Positions 1 to 7,850 of a DNA stretch of 49,679 nt are shown one piece after another. The first letter of the stretch is position 1. Each line of letters opens with the position of its first letter. The notes beneath the pieces are model-generated. The model ran no database searches. It saw only the letters and a program-made list of their open reading frames with translations, and was not told the origin of the DNA. The stretch is from an uncultured Pelagibacteraceae bacterium (lineage in GTDB: Bacteria; Pseudomonadota; Alphaproteobacteria; Pelagibacterales; Pelagibacteraceae), in the NCBI GenBank assembly GCA_902635795.1, contig CACPPH010000005.1, forward strand, positions 1 through 49,679, written 5' to 3'. A program made the position numbers and the translations under genes.

Positions 1-670
1 ATGAGTCCACATAACCAACGTGAATAGACATTCCATTTTCCATAGCTCTTAATTGTTCTAATTTTCTTTCAAGTTCAAGTTTTGATCTTTTAAAACCTAC
101 ATAACGCGATAAGGCTCTATTAGTAAAGGCATAAATACCAATATGATGATAAGGGTGAAGATCTTGTTTATTTTTGAGTCTAACAAAATCTAGGGCTTTA
201 ACGTACATCCCTGTTTCTAACTTTTCTTTCACTAAGACCTTAACAATATTATCATCATCTAATTCTTCATTTGAACTTAATTTACTTGCTAAAGTTCCTA
301 TTTCACAATGACCTTTATTCATATAGTCGACTAAATTATTTATAGTCTCTGGTAAGATATTTGGCATATCACCTTGTAAATTGACAATTATGTTTGGATT
401 AGCATTTAAATTTTTTTTAAAGACCTCAAATACCCTATCGGTTCCGGTTTGATGATTTTCTTCTGTTAAAATCGCATTTCCTCCAATTTTTTTTACAGTG
501 TCGATTATTTTTTTATCTGGAGTTGCTACAAAAACTTCCCCAGCATTTGCCTTCATGGCTGCTTCATAAACATGTAGAATCATCTCTTTATTATTTATAA
601 GTTTAAGAGGTTTATTGGGTAATCGTATAGCATCCAATCTTGAGGGTATTATTATTGCAGTTTTATTCAT
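1..670 (-). CDS. kdsB: 3-deoxy-manno-octulosonate cytidylyltransferase, 3' end cut by window edge
   Basis: Activates Kdo with CTP to give CMP-Kdo in the cytoplasm, the committed step before Kdo is added to lipid A. Reading the minus strand from an ATG at 668-670 gives an open frame of 223 codons running off the window. It begins with the nucleotidyltransferase signature IIIPSRLDAIRLPNKPL (about residues 6-22), matching the KdsB pattern of a pyrophosphorylase loop with RLPxKPL, followed by FVATPD. Family members are about 245 residues, so only roughly 20 C-terminal residues are missing. kdsD, an earlier enzyme of the same pathway, lies in this window at 23397, so the cell probably makes a Kdo-containing LPS. 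The identification is firm. Confidence 0.93.
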   Translation of the reverse strand, partial: MNKTAIIIPSRLDAIRLPNKPLKLINNKEMILHVYEAAMKANAGEVFVATPDKKIIDTVKKIGGNAILTEENHQTGTDRVFEVFKKNLNANPNIIVNLQGDMPNILPETINNLVDYMNKGHCEIGTLASKLSSNEELDDDNIVKVLVKEKLETGMYVKALDFVRLKNKQDLHPYHHIGIYAFTNRALSRYVGFKRSKLELERKLEQLRAMENGMSIHVGYVDS

Positions 671-675
671 AATTA

Positions 676-692
676 TGCGTCCTAGAGACGCA
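676..692. repeat. Small inverted repeat in the kdsB / cytochrome c divergent promoter region
   Basis: TGCGTC and GACGCA form a perfect 6-bp stem around a 5-base loop, directly upstream of the kdsB ATG, and on the plus strand an A-run follows. The G/C-rich stem stands out in an otherwise A/T-only gap of 93 bases (671-763). Read as RNA in the kdsB direction it would sit in the 5' leader. There is no T-run after it on either coding strand, so a terminator is unlikely; an operator or leader hairpin is possible. Confidence 0.4.
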
Positions 693-763
693 AAAAAATT
701 TGGTAATTTTAAGTTTTTTTTTTTAAACTCGTGTTATACGTCTGATTAGTATTTACCAAAATT

Positions 764-1309
764 ATGGATAGTTTTGAAATAAATAAAATAATAGCCGCAG
801 TCCTTCTAACAGCCCTTATTGTTATTGGTATTGGAAAATTCACAGACATATTATTCCACGTGGAGAAACCTGAGCAAACGGCCTATAAGGTTGAAGGATT
901 AGAGGTTGCCTCAACTAGTGGGACGACTGAGTCTAATGAAAAGGTACCTGAAATAGTAGATATAAAAGCTTTATTGGCTATGGGAGACTTAGCACACGGA
1001 GAAAAAGTTTTTAAAAAATGTAGCGCTTGTCATATGATTGCAGCTGGTGGAAAAAACATGATAGGACCAAATTTATGGAATGTGATTGGAAGAACAGCTG
1101 GTTCAGTAAGTGATTATAAATATTCCAAAGCAATGGTTGCTTACGCGAAAGAATGGTCTTTTGAAGAAATGAATAGTTACTTAATTAAACCGCAAGCATA
1201 TATTAAAGGAACTAAAATGGCTTTTGCCGGACTTAGAAAAGAAAAGGACAGAGCGTCAGTTATTTTATATATGAATTCAAAAGGTGATAATCCAAAACCT
1301 TTACCCTAA
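764..1309 (+). CDS. Membrane-anchored class I cytochrome c (CycM-like)
   Basis: A c-type cytochrome carrying electrons in the periplasm between the bc1 complex and the terminal oxidase. An uncleaved N-terminal membrane anchor (about residues 8-30) is followed by a linker of about 45 residues rich in Thr, Ser and Glu, then a heme domain. The heme-binding motif CSACH is at residues 86-90, and the likely axial Met is M152 in the GTKMAF motif. Anchor, flexible linker and short heme domain together match the CycM/cytochrome c552 type of alphaproteobacteria rather than soluble c2. It starts at the first ATG and is divergent from kdsB. Its 3' end overlaps the end of convergent argF by 4 bases. Confidence 0.88.
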   Translation: MDSFEINKIIAAVLLTALIVIGIGKFTDILFHVEKPEQTAYKVEGLEVASTSGTTESNEKVPEIVDIKALLAMGDLAHGEKVFKKCSACHMIAAGGKNMIGPNLWNVIGRTAGSVSDYKYSKAMVAYAKEWSFEEMNSYLIKPQAYIKGTKMAFAGLRKEKDRASVILYMNSKGDNPKPLP

Positions 1310-2232
1310 TCGAGACACCATTTAATAATACTTTTTTGAGCGTGCACTCTATTTAGTGCTTGTCTCCAAACTACTGATTGGTTTCCATCTATTACTTCAT
1401 TTGTAACCTCTTCTCCTCTTCCCACTGGAAGACAATGCATAAAAATAGCGTCTGATTTTGCCTTGCTCATTATTTTCTTATTAACTTGATAAGGTTTTAA
1501 AGTTTTCTTTTTAGAAATTTTATTTACTTTATCATTCATTGAGATCCATTTATCAGTCATAACACAATCAGCGCCAGTAGCCGCTTCTAGAGGTTTAGAA
1601 GTAATTGTTAATTTGACTTTCTCCTTTTTCGCTAGCTTCAAAATATTTTTATTTGGAGAATATTTTTTTGGGCAACCAATATTAAGTTTAAAATTAAATT
1701 TCCCAGCAGCTTCTATTAAGGAATTTGACATATTATTATTACCATCTCCAATCCAAGAAACAGTTTTCCCCTCAATAGAACCATTACTTTCTTCATAAGT
1801 AAGAATATCAGACATAATTTGACATGGATGGCTCACATCTGAGAGGCCATTGATAATTGGGATATCTAAATACTTTCCGAATTCCTCTAAATTTTTGTGA
1901 GATGAGGTTCTCAACATAATGATATCGACGTACTCAGATAAAACTTTTGCTGTATCTTTTAAAGTCTCTTCTCCTTTACCGTAATGTATACCATCCGGAT
2001 TTAAAATAATTGATGATCCACCTAATTGTTTAACAGCGATGTCAAATGACATTCTTGTCCTTGTTGAGGGTTTTTCAAAAATCATAGCCATCGACTTACC
2101 TTCAAAGGGCTTATCTTCATCAGGTGCAGATTTATTTAATGCAGATCTATTTTGTTTTCTCTTCTTTGCTTCTTCAATAATCGCTCTAAGCTCTACTGAG
2201 GAACAGTCAGAGATATTTATAAAGTTTTTCAT
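1306..2232 (-). CDS. argF: Ornithine carbamoyltransferase
   Basis: Makes citrulline from ornithine and carbamoyl phosphate in arginine synthesis (cytoplasm, trimer in the family). All signature motifs are visible: the carbamoyl-phosphate loop STRTR at residues 56-60, HPCQ at 135-138 and the HCLP catalytic loop with Cys at 266-269. The length of 308 residues is normal. It directly follows argD on the minus strand: argF starts at 2232 and argD ends at 2233, so there is no gap and they are almost certainly one transcript. OTCase rather than ATCase is supported by the HCLP motif and the argD pairing. Confidence 0.96.
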   Translation of the reverse strand: MKNFINISDCSSVELRAIIEEAKKRKQNRSALNKSAPDEDKPFEGKSMAMIFEKPSTRTRMSFDIAVKQLGGSSIILNPDGIHYGKGEETLKDTAKVLSEYVDIIMLRTSSHKNLEEFGKYLDIPIINGLSDVSHPCQIMSDILTYEESNGSIEGKTVSWIGDGNNNMSNSLIEAAGKFNFKLNIGCPKKYSPNKNILKLAKKEKVKLTITSKPLEAATGADCVMTDKWISMNDKVNKISKKKTLKPYQVNKKIMSKAKSDAIFMHCLPVGRGEEVTNEVIDGNQSVVWRQALNRVHAQKSIIKWCLD

Positions 2233-3396
2233 TTAAAATTTTTTGCAAACTTTCTCTATTATTTTTAAACCTAAGTTTATTTCGCTCTTTGTTACATTTA
2301 AAGGAGGCAAAAGTCTGACAACATTTTCAGCAGCTCTTACTGTCAATAAATTATTATCTAAAAGTTTTTGAATAAATTTAGCTTGATTTACTTTAAGACA
2401 AAGTCCAATCAGTAATCCTTTGCCTCTAACTTCTTTAATAATCTTAGGATACTTATTTTTAATTTTATCAAGTTGATTTAAAAAATATTTTCCATTTTTA
2501 CTTACATTATTTAAAAAACCTTTTTTAAACATGATATCCATCACCGCATTTCCCGCGCTCATTGCTAGTGGGTTTCCACCAAATGTTGATCCATGAGTTC
2601 CCGGCTTCATCCCTGATGCTACTTTTTTATTAACTAAAACTGCACCTATCGGAAAGCCGCCGCCGATCCCTTTTGCTATTGGGACAATATCAGGTTTAAT
2701 TTTTGCATATTCAAATGCAAAGAATTTACCACTTCTTCCAATTCCGCACTGAACTTCATCAAGAATTAATAAAATTTTTTTCTTATTACATAATTTTCTC
2801 AAGCCTTTGAGACAAAAATCTGGAATAACTTTAATGCCACCTTCTCCCATTATTGTCTCAACCATGATAGCAGCAGTTCTGCTGGTTATCGCTTTTTCTA
2901 AACCTTTGTGATCACCAAAATTAAAGTGATCAAAACCATCTACTTTAGGTTTAAAACCTTCAATTGCTTTTTTACTGTTACTAGCAAAAATAGCTGCGAT
3001 AGTTCTTCCATGGAAACTATTATTAATACAAAGAACTCTATTTTTTCTTGGTTGACCTTTTGAATAAAAATATCTTCTAGCGAATTTTATAGCAGCCTCC
3101 GTTGCTTCTGCACCAGAATTTTGAAAAGTTACATAATCAGCAAATGTTTTTTGGGCTAATCTTTTTGCCAATCTCTCTTGCTCAGGGATAGTAAAAACAT
3201 TTGAAACGTGCCATAATTTTTTAGATTGTTTATTGATAGATCTAATTAAGTAGTCGTTAGCATGGCCAAGACAGTTTACTGCAATTCCTTGAACGAAATC
3301 TAAATATTTCTTTCCATTCGTTGTATATAAGAAACTTCCTTTTCCTTTAGAAAAAGAGATTTTCTTTCTGTTATAAGTATTTAAAATTTTACTCAT
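2233..3396 (-). CDS. argD: Acetylornithine aminotransferase (class III PLP enzyme)
   Basis: Transaminates N-acetylglutamate semialdehyde to N-acetylornithine; in many bacteria the same enzyme also serves lysine synthesis (DapC activity). The PLP site is clear: LDEVQ with Asp213, and the Schiff-base lysine K242 in IAKGIGGGFPIGA. NSGAEATE at 93-100 is the phosphate-binding region. The length of 387 residues fits ArgD rather than the longer GABA aminotransferases, and the adjacent argF agrees. Its start codon overlaps the stop of the upstream ABC permease gene (ATGA), suggesting translational coupling of permease, argD and argF. Confidence 0.95.
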   Translation of the reverse strand: MSKILNTYNRKKISFSKGKGSFLYTTNGKKYLDFVQGIAVNCLGHANDYLIRSINKQSKKLWHVSNVFTIPEQERLAKRLAQKTFADYVTFQNSGAEATEAAIKFARRYFYSKGQPRKNRVLCINNSFHGRTIAAIFASNSKKAIEGFKPKVDGFDHFNFGDHKGLEKAITSRTAAIMVETIMGEGGIKVIPDFCLKGLRKLCNKKKILLILDEVQCGIGRSGKFFAFEYAKIKPDIVPIAKGIGGGFPIGAVLVNKKVASGMKPGTHGSTFGGNPLAMSAGNAVMDIMFKKGFLNNVSKNGKYFLNQLDKIKNKYPKIIKEVRGKGLLIGLCLKVNQAKFIQKLLDNNLLTVRAAENVVRLLPPLNVTKSEINLGLKIIEKVCKKF

Positions 3397-4205
3397 GATT
3401 TTATTTTATAGCCTTTTTTATACAATAAATAACAAACAAGCCAGCTAACAAAGCTTAAGGCAGTTAAATATACCAACCCAATAGAGATTGAACCGTCTGA
3501 AGTGCCAATAAAACTATATCTAAAACCATCAATCATATAAAAAAACGGATTAACTTTACTTACTGCTTGCAAAAAGTCAGGGAGTCTCTCTATTGAATAA
3601 AAAGTGCCTGATAAGAAAGATAATGGAACTATTACAAAATTAGTAACTGTTGCCATATGATCGAATTTTTCAGCCCATAATCCAGCAATTATTCCGATGT
3701 TTCCTAAAACAAAAGAAGAAAGCAAAGTAAAGGCTATAAGTGTTAAATAGTTTTTGATTTCAATATCTATAATTAATTTAAATACAATAATTGAAACTAT
3801 TCCGATTAATAAACTTCTTGTTACAGCTGCAAGTGAAACTGAGATGGTAACTTCTCCAGCAGATAAGGGAGCAAATAATAAATCAACTATAGTTCCATCA
3901 ATTTTCTTAATCATAAAAGATGATGAGGAATGTGAAAAAGATTGCTGAATTACCTGCATAGAAATCAACCCTGGCGCTAAAAAAGTTATAAAAGGCACTC
4001 CAAGTACATCGCCTCTATCTGCTCCAATAGCTAAAGATAAAACAAGTAAAAACAGTAAAGATGAAACTAGTGGGGAAAAAATAGTTTGTATCCACACAAT
4101 TAAGAATCGTAGAACTTCTTTTTTATATAAAGTCCATGTTCCGTACCAATTCACTAATCCAAATCTTCTTTTTCCAATTTTATATTTTTTCGAAATTTCA
4201 ACCAT
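3393..4205 (-). CDS. ABC-2 type transporter permease without an adjacent ATPase
   Basis: An integral membrane export permease of the ABC-2 family (YadH/NodJ-like). It has six predicted hydrophobic segments, an N-terminal amphipathic region (WYGTWTLYKKEVLRF), and the late motif PLSFLSGTFYSIERLP that is typical of ABC-2 permeases, followed by NPFFYMIDGFRYSFIG. The length of 270 residues is usual. Such permeases are normally paired with a YadG-like ATPase, but none lies next to it here: the downstream neighbours are argD and argF and the divergent neighbour is gcrA. The substrate is unknown. Confidence 0.87.
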   Translation of the reverse strand: MVEISKKYKIGKRRFGLVNWYGTWTLYKKEVLRFLIVWIQTIFSPLVSSLLFLLVLSLAIGADRGDVLGVPFITFLAPGLISMQVIQQSFSHSSSSFMIKKIDGTIVDLLFAPLSAGEVTISVSLAAVTRSLLIGIVSIIVFKLIIDIEIKNYLTLIAFTLLSSFVLGNIGIIAGLWAEKFDHMATVTNFVIVPLSFLSGTFYSIERLPDFLQAVSKVNPFFYMIDGFRYSFIGTSDGSISIGLVYLTALSFVSWLVCYLLYKKGYKIKS

Positions 4206-4341
4206 TGATAGTCTTATAACCTGTTATTAAAAAAACTGTGCAAAACTAAATCTACTCACAGCTTTGATGCGTTTTAATGTTTTAAACCCCAATATTATGC
4301 CCTAAGTTTTTAATAATTACTAAATATTGTAATTATATACT

Positions 4342-4836
4342 ATGAGTTGGACAGAAGAAAAAGTCGCAAAATTAAAAGAACTCTGGTCTAAAGGGCATAC
4401 TGCAAGTCAGATAGCCGAAGCATTAGGTGACACTACTAGAAACGCAGTAATTGGAAAAGCTCATAGGTTAAATTTAGAAGCTAGAGCGCCTTCTAAGCAA
4501 TCTAATTCACCTAGAACCAATGACAATAAGCAGATTAGAAGAGGACCAGCGCCAACATCAAGAAAAGCTAAATTTCAATCAATATTATTAGATAAAAACT
4601 TCGAGCCAGAAAACCCTAAATCATTGGAAGAACTTACTGATGAAACTTGCAAATGGCCTATAGGTCATCCTAATGAGGAAAAATTCTATTTCTGCGGTAG
4701 AAAACCTGAAGGAGATTTCCCTTATTGCAAACTTCATGTTTTGTATGCCTTTCAACCTAAAAACCAAAAAGACGATGATCTTGGTGATGAGATACCAGAA
4801 TTTATCGAGAAAAAAGTTAAAGCCTCGTCTGGTTAA
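4342..4836 (+). CDS. gcrA: GcrA cell-cycle regulator
   Basis: A sigma70-associated transcription factor that, in Caulobacter, works with CcrM methylation of GANTC sites to control cell-cycle genes. The N-terminal WTEEKVAKLKELWSKGHTA, then GDTTRNAVIGKAHRLNL, is the diagnostic GcrA helix-turn-helix. The C-terminal half carries CKWPIGHP and FCGRKPEG...YCKLH, the Cys-containing RNA-polymerase-binding domain. The 164-residue length is normal. A 136-base A/T-rich gap precedes it, and I see no GANTC site immediately upstream of the start. The family is restricted to alphaproteobacteria, which supports the taxonomic placement. Confidence 0.95.
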   Translation: MSWTEEKVAKLKELWSKGHTASQIAEALGDTTRNAVIGKAHRLNLEARAPSKQSNSPRTNDNKQIRRGPAPTSRKAKFQSILLDKNFEPENPKSLEELTDETCKWPIGHPNEEKFYFCGRKPEGDFPYCKLHVLYAFQPKNQKDDDLGDEIPEFIEKKVKASSG

Positions 4837-4869
4837 CAAAACTTTAACATTACAATCATATAATTGATT

Positions 4870-5097
4870 ATGAAGTTTATTAAAAAATACCTTAAATGGT
4901 TAAGTACTTTTTTAGTTCTTACAGGTATTTTATTAACAAATTTGAATATGTATCCAGTAAATATAATGTTTCATGGAGCGGGAGTTGTTGGTTGGACTAT
5001 TGCAGGTTTTATTTCTAAGGATAAAGCAATATTAACCAATTTTGGGTTACAGATTCCATTATTTATTATTGGTTTTTATCAAATTTTGGTTCCGTAA
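4870..5097 (+). CDS. Small hydrophobic membrane protein, function unknown
   Basis: A 75-residue protein with three hydrophobic stretches (about residues 9-24, 31-48 and 55-73) separated by short loops containing NMYPVN and SKDKA, ending in ILVP. I chose the ATG at 4870, although an in-frame TTG at 4864 would add two residues. It follows gcrA by 33 bases on the same strand and precedes arsC by 26 bases. Similar tiny Trp/Pro/Asn-containing membrane proteins are common in SAR11 genomes, but I cannot name the family with certainty. Confidence 0.7.
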   Translation: MKFIKKYLKWLSTFLVLTGILLTNLNMYPVNIMFHGAGVVGWTIAGFISKDKAILTNFGLQIPLFIIGFYQILVP

Positions 5098-5123
5098 GTT
5101 CGGGACACTTCAATACATTTTTT

Positions 5124-5567
5124 ATGAGGAAAATAAAAACAATATTATTTGTTTGTACTGGAAACTCTGCGAGAAGCATAATAGCGGAAAGTATTGTAAA
5201 CAATAATTTCCGAAATCAATTCATCGCATTTAGCGCTGGAAGTAATCCTTCAGGGAAAATCAATCCCTACATTAAAGAGTATCTTGAAGGAAAAAAATTT
5301 AATTTAGCCACGTATTATTCGAAAAATTTTGATGAATTTTTAAAAAATGATATTGATATTGATTACGTGATTACAGTTTGTAATAACGCCAATAAAGAAG
5401 TTTGTCCTGTATGGCCCAAAAAAAAGACCATTACGCACTGGGACATCGCGGACCCTGTTGAAAAAATTAAAAAAACTAAAAATAAAGATAAAATAAATTT
5501 AATAGCTGAAGAAACTTATAATATAATTAATGAAAAAATTAAACATTGGGTAAAAAATGAAAAGTAA
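5124..5567 (+). CDS. arsC: Thioredoxin-coupled arsenate reductase
   Basis: Reduces arsenate to arsenite using a low-molecular-weight phosphatase fold. The P-loop CTGNSAR (C11 to R17, CX5R) is followed later by C87 and C95, placed like the second and third redox cysteines of the Staphylococcus aureus type, and by HWDIADP at about 105-111. Those extra cysteines distinguish a thioredoxin-coupled arsenate reductase from a plain tyrosine phosphatase. The 3' end overlaps the next gene, an aquaglyceroporin, by 11 bases. Thioredoxin itself is encoded at 35163. No arsR regulator is visible next to it. Confidence 0.88.
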   Translation: MRKIKTILFVCTGNSARSIIAESIVNNNFRNQFIAFSAGSNPSGKINPYIKEYLEGKKFNLATYYSKNFDEFLKNDIDIDYVITVCNNANKEVCPVWPKKKTITHWDIADPVEKIKKTKNKDKINLIAEETYNIINEKIKHWVKNEK

Positions 5568-6204
5568 AAAGATATTTATTGGTGAATTTATAGGAAGTTG
5601 TTTTTTAGTCATGATTATTGTTGGTTCAGGTATTATGGCTCAAAATCTAACTGATGATATCGCTGTAATGTTAATAGCGAATACTTTAGCTACAGGTGCA
5701 GGATTATTTGTTCTGATTACTTCAATCGGTGATATCTCCGGCGCACATTTCAATCCTGTCGTTACTTTAGCAATGTATTTTACCAACAAGATTAAAAAAA
5801 ATTTAATTATCACTTATATCTCTGCTCAAATCTTAGGTTGCATGTTAGGGGTAATGTTAGCAAATTTTATGTTTGATCTTCCTTTGTTGCAGCTTTCACA
5901 GAAGATTAGACCTGGAATAAATATTTTTACAGCTGAGATCATTGCAACTTTTGGATTAATTTTTGTGATATTTGGATCTTTAAAGAGCGGCAAACTTGTG
6001 GTCGCTTCATCAGTAGCTACTTTTATTACAGCGGGGTATTGGTTTACCTCTTCAACTTCATTTGCAAATCCAGCGGTAGCAATCGCAAGAACTTTTACAG
6101 ACACATTTACTGGAATTAATTACTTAAATACTCCTAGCTATATCATTGCTGAGATGCTTGGTGGAATATTGGCTGTCTATTTAATCAGAAAAATTATTTT
6201 GTAA
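5557..6204 (+). CDS. aqpS: MIP-family channel, probable arsenite-exporting aquaglyceroporin
   Basis: A six-helix channel of the aquaporin family, 215 residues. Both half-helix motifs are present: NPV at 66-68 (GAHFNPVVTLAM) and NPA at 171-173 (ANPAVAIARTFTD), with the selectivity-filter Arg at 178. The first motif, NPV in place of NPA, is a feature of AqpS of Sinorhizobium meliloti, where the channel sits with arsC and passes out the arsenite produced. Here the gene overlaps arsC by 11 bases, so coupling is strong. A role in arsenite exit is inferred from that pairing; transport of water or small polyols is the alternative. Confidence 0.84.
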   Translation: MKSKKIFIGEFIGSCFLVMIIVGSGIMAQNLTDDIAVMLIANTLATGAGLFVLITSIGDISGAHFNPVVTLAMYFTNKIKKNLIITYISAQILGCMLGVMLANFMFDLPLLQLSQKIRPGINIFTAEIIATFGLIFVIFGSLKSGKLVVASSVATFITAGYWFTSSTSFANPAVAIARTFTDTFTGINYLNTPSYIIAEMLGGILAVYLIRKIIL

Positions 6205-6344
6205 TTGGAGGCCAGCCCAAGGAAATATTGATACCTTGGGCTGATGGGCTAATTAATTAACAACACAGTTGGGAGACTGTTAATCAGTTAATAATATATA
6301 AATGCTAAAAAAATATTTAAATTAAGTTAAAGATTTATTAATTT
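6205..6344 (+). other. 140-base intergenic region with a G/C-rich hairpin between convergent genes
   Basis: Lies between convergent aqpS and ppx. AGCCCAAGG (6214-6222) pairs perfectly with CCTTGGGCT (6234-6242) over an 11-base loop. A further GGGCT at 6246-6250 offers an alternative pairing partner, and ACAGT/ACTGT (6265-6269 / 6276-6280) makes a second short stem. No T-run follows the first hairpin on the plus strand. It may be a terminator for both genes or a small structured RNA; no coding frame stands out. Confidence 0.5.
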
Positions 6345-7850
6345 TCAAGAATAAATGATATTGGAATCGACATTCATCTCTCTTGCCAGGTTTTTAAGTC
6401 TTTTAGTTACTTGTTTTGAGACAATATCGCTATGATTGTTAGGTATTTTCAAAAAAATAGTCTTATTTCTTTTATAAATTTTAAATTCATCTAACAACAA
6501 AGAAGACATGCTAGTGAGTGACTCTGCTAATCTTAAAGCAGATCCCACTTGCTTTGAGGATAAAATTTCGTTGTTATTTAATAAGGATAAAAACTGATAA
6601 TTCGGATTATATTTTAAGCCACAATGTCTCCAAAAACTTGCTGATGCAACTTTTACTCTATCTCTATGTTCTAGTTTTAGTAATGGAGTATTTAACACTT
6701 CCATAAAAACTAATTCTGCTTTTTGAAAAGCTCCTAGGCCCCAATCCATTTTACTTAAGATGCAAGCCAAGGTTAGTAATCTTCGATTAAAATATTCGTT
6801 GTCTTCAAATAATGGTGAAATAAAATTAAAATATTTCTCAAAACTCTTTCCATAGTCCCCTTTTTTAAAAGATATACCGTCAGTTTTTAATTTGAAAATT
6901 TCATCCTCGCTCATTCCTTGGTTTATAATTGTATTCATATGTCCCTCTCTCAGTCCACTGATTGAGCAAATAACTTTTGAGGGGCTTGCTGCTTCAATTA
7001 TTTCGTTTAGTATTATAGAGCTAAAAGGTAAATAGGGAGTTCTAGATTTAGTAATATATTCCATTGATTTCAAAGATGATTTATTAAATTTTGAAATTCT
7101 ATTTAAGTATTTTACTGCTACATCTTTTGAGAGTTTATATTGATGCAAAATATGTAATGGGTGTTTTTCTTTAAAGAGATGATATTTAAATAATGATCTC
7201 CAAGTCCCTCCTACCAAATAAATATTTTTAAATTTCTTTTTAGAAAGCCATTTTTCATCTCTTAAAAGTTTTCTAACATATTTTCCCAAATTTCTTTTTT
7301 TTATAATAGGATTATTTTCAAGTCTTAATACTCCAAGAGGTAAAGAGGTTGTTTCAAAAATTTGATTTTTAGAAACTCTGGCAAGTTCTAAACTTCCACC
7401 TCCTAAATCTGCAACTAATCCATCTACTTCATCAAATCCTACCATTACACCATTTGCTGATGTTCTTGCTTCTTCCTCGCCAGATAATACTAGTGGTTTT
7501 TTATTAAATATTTTTTCAATTTCTCTTAAAAATTCACTTGCATCAGTGGCCTCTCTAAAAGCTGCTGTTGCAATAATTTCTAAATCTTGAACGTCTGAAA
7601 TATCTAAAATTTCTTTAAATCTATTTAGAACTTTTAAAGAACCTTTAATTCCATCGGGATTTAGTTTTTTAGATTTATCTAAATTTTTTCCAAGTTTGCA
7701 AACTGCTTTTTCATTAAAGACTGGGATTGGAGAAATTTTAAAATTATCGTATATGAGCATTCTTACTGAATTTGATCCAAGATCTATTATGGCTTGCTTA
7801 GACTTTTTATTAGACTGAAATTTAAAAAGATTTTTTAATTCTGGTTTCAT
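6345..7850 (-). CDS. ppx: Exopolyphosphatase (Ppx/GppA family)
   Basis: Degrades inorganic polyphosphate from its ends, releasing phosphate; some relatives hydrolyse pppGpp. It begins with the actin-fold phosphate-1 motif AIIDLGSNSVRMLIYD at about residues 19-34. The second phosphate motif VADLGGGSLEL follows near residue 150, and an extended helical C-terminal domain brings it to 501 residues, close to the usual length. Its start overlaps the end of ppk by 4 bases, so the two opposing enzymes of polyphosphate metabolism are co-translated. Confidence 0.93.
   Translation of the reverse strand: MKPELKNLFKFQSNKKSKQAIIDLGSNSVRMLIYDNFKISPIPVFNEKAVCKLGKNLDKSKKLNPDGIKGSLKVLNRFKEILDISDVQDLEIIATAAFREATDASEFLREIEKIFNKKPLVLSGEEEARTSANGVMVGFDEVDGLVADLGGGSLELARVSKNQIFETTSLPLGVLRLENNPIIKKRNLGKYVRKLLRDEKWLSKKKFKNIYLVGGTWRSLFKYHLFKEKHPLHILHQYKLSKDVAVKYLNRISKFNKSSLKSMEYITKSRTPYLPFSSIILNEIIEAASPSKVICSISGLREGHMNTIINQGMSEDEIFKLKTDGISFKKGDYGKSFEKYFNFISPLFEDNEYFNRRLLTLACILSKMDWGLGAFQKAELVFMEVLNTPLLKLEHRDRVKVASASFWRHCGLKYNPNYQFLSLLNNNEILSSKQVGSALRLAESLTSMSSLLLDEFKIYKRNKTIFLKIPNNHSDIVSKQVTKRLKNLAREMNVDSNIIYS

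Noticed and set aside
676-692. Terminator before kdsB
   Set aside because: The adjacent homopolymer is on the wrong side for termination in either coding direction.
6205-6344. tRNA or known riboswitch in the structured gap
   Set aside because: No acceptor/anticodon/T-arm pattern and no riboswitch core that I can recognise; left as an unassigned structure.
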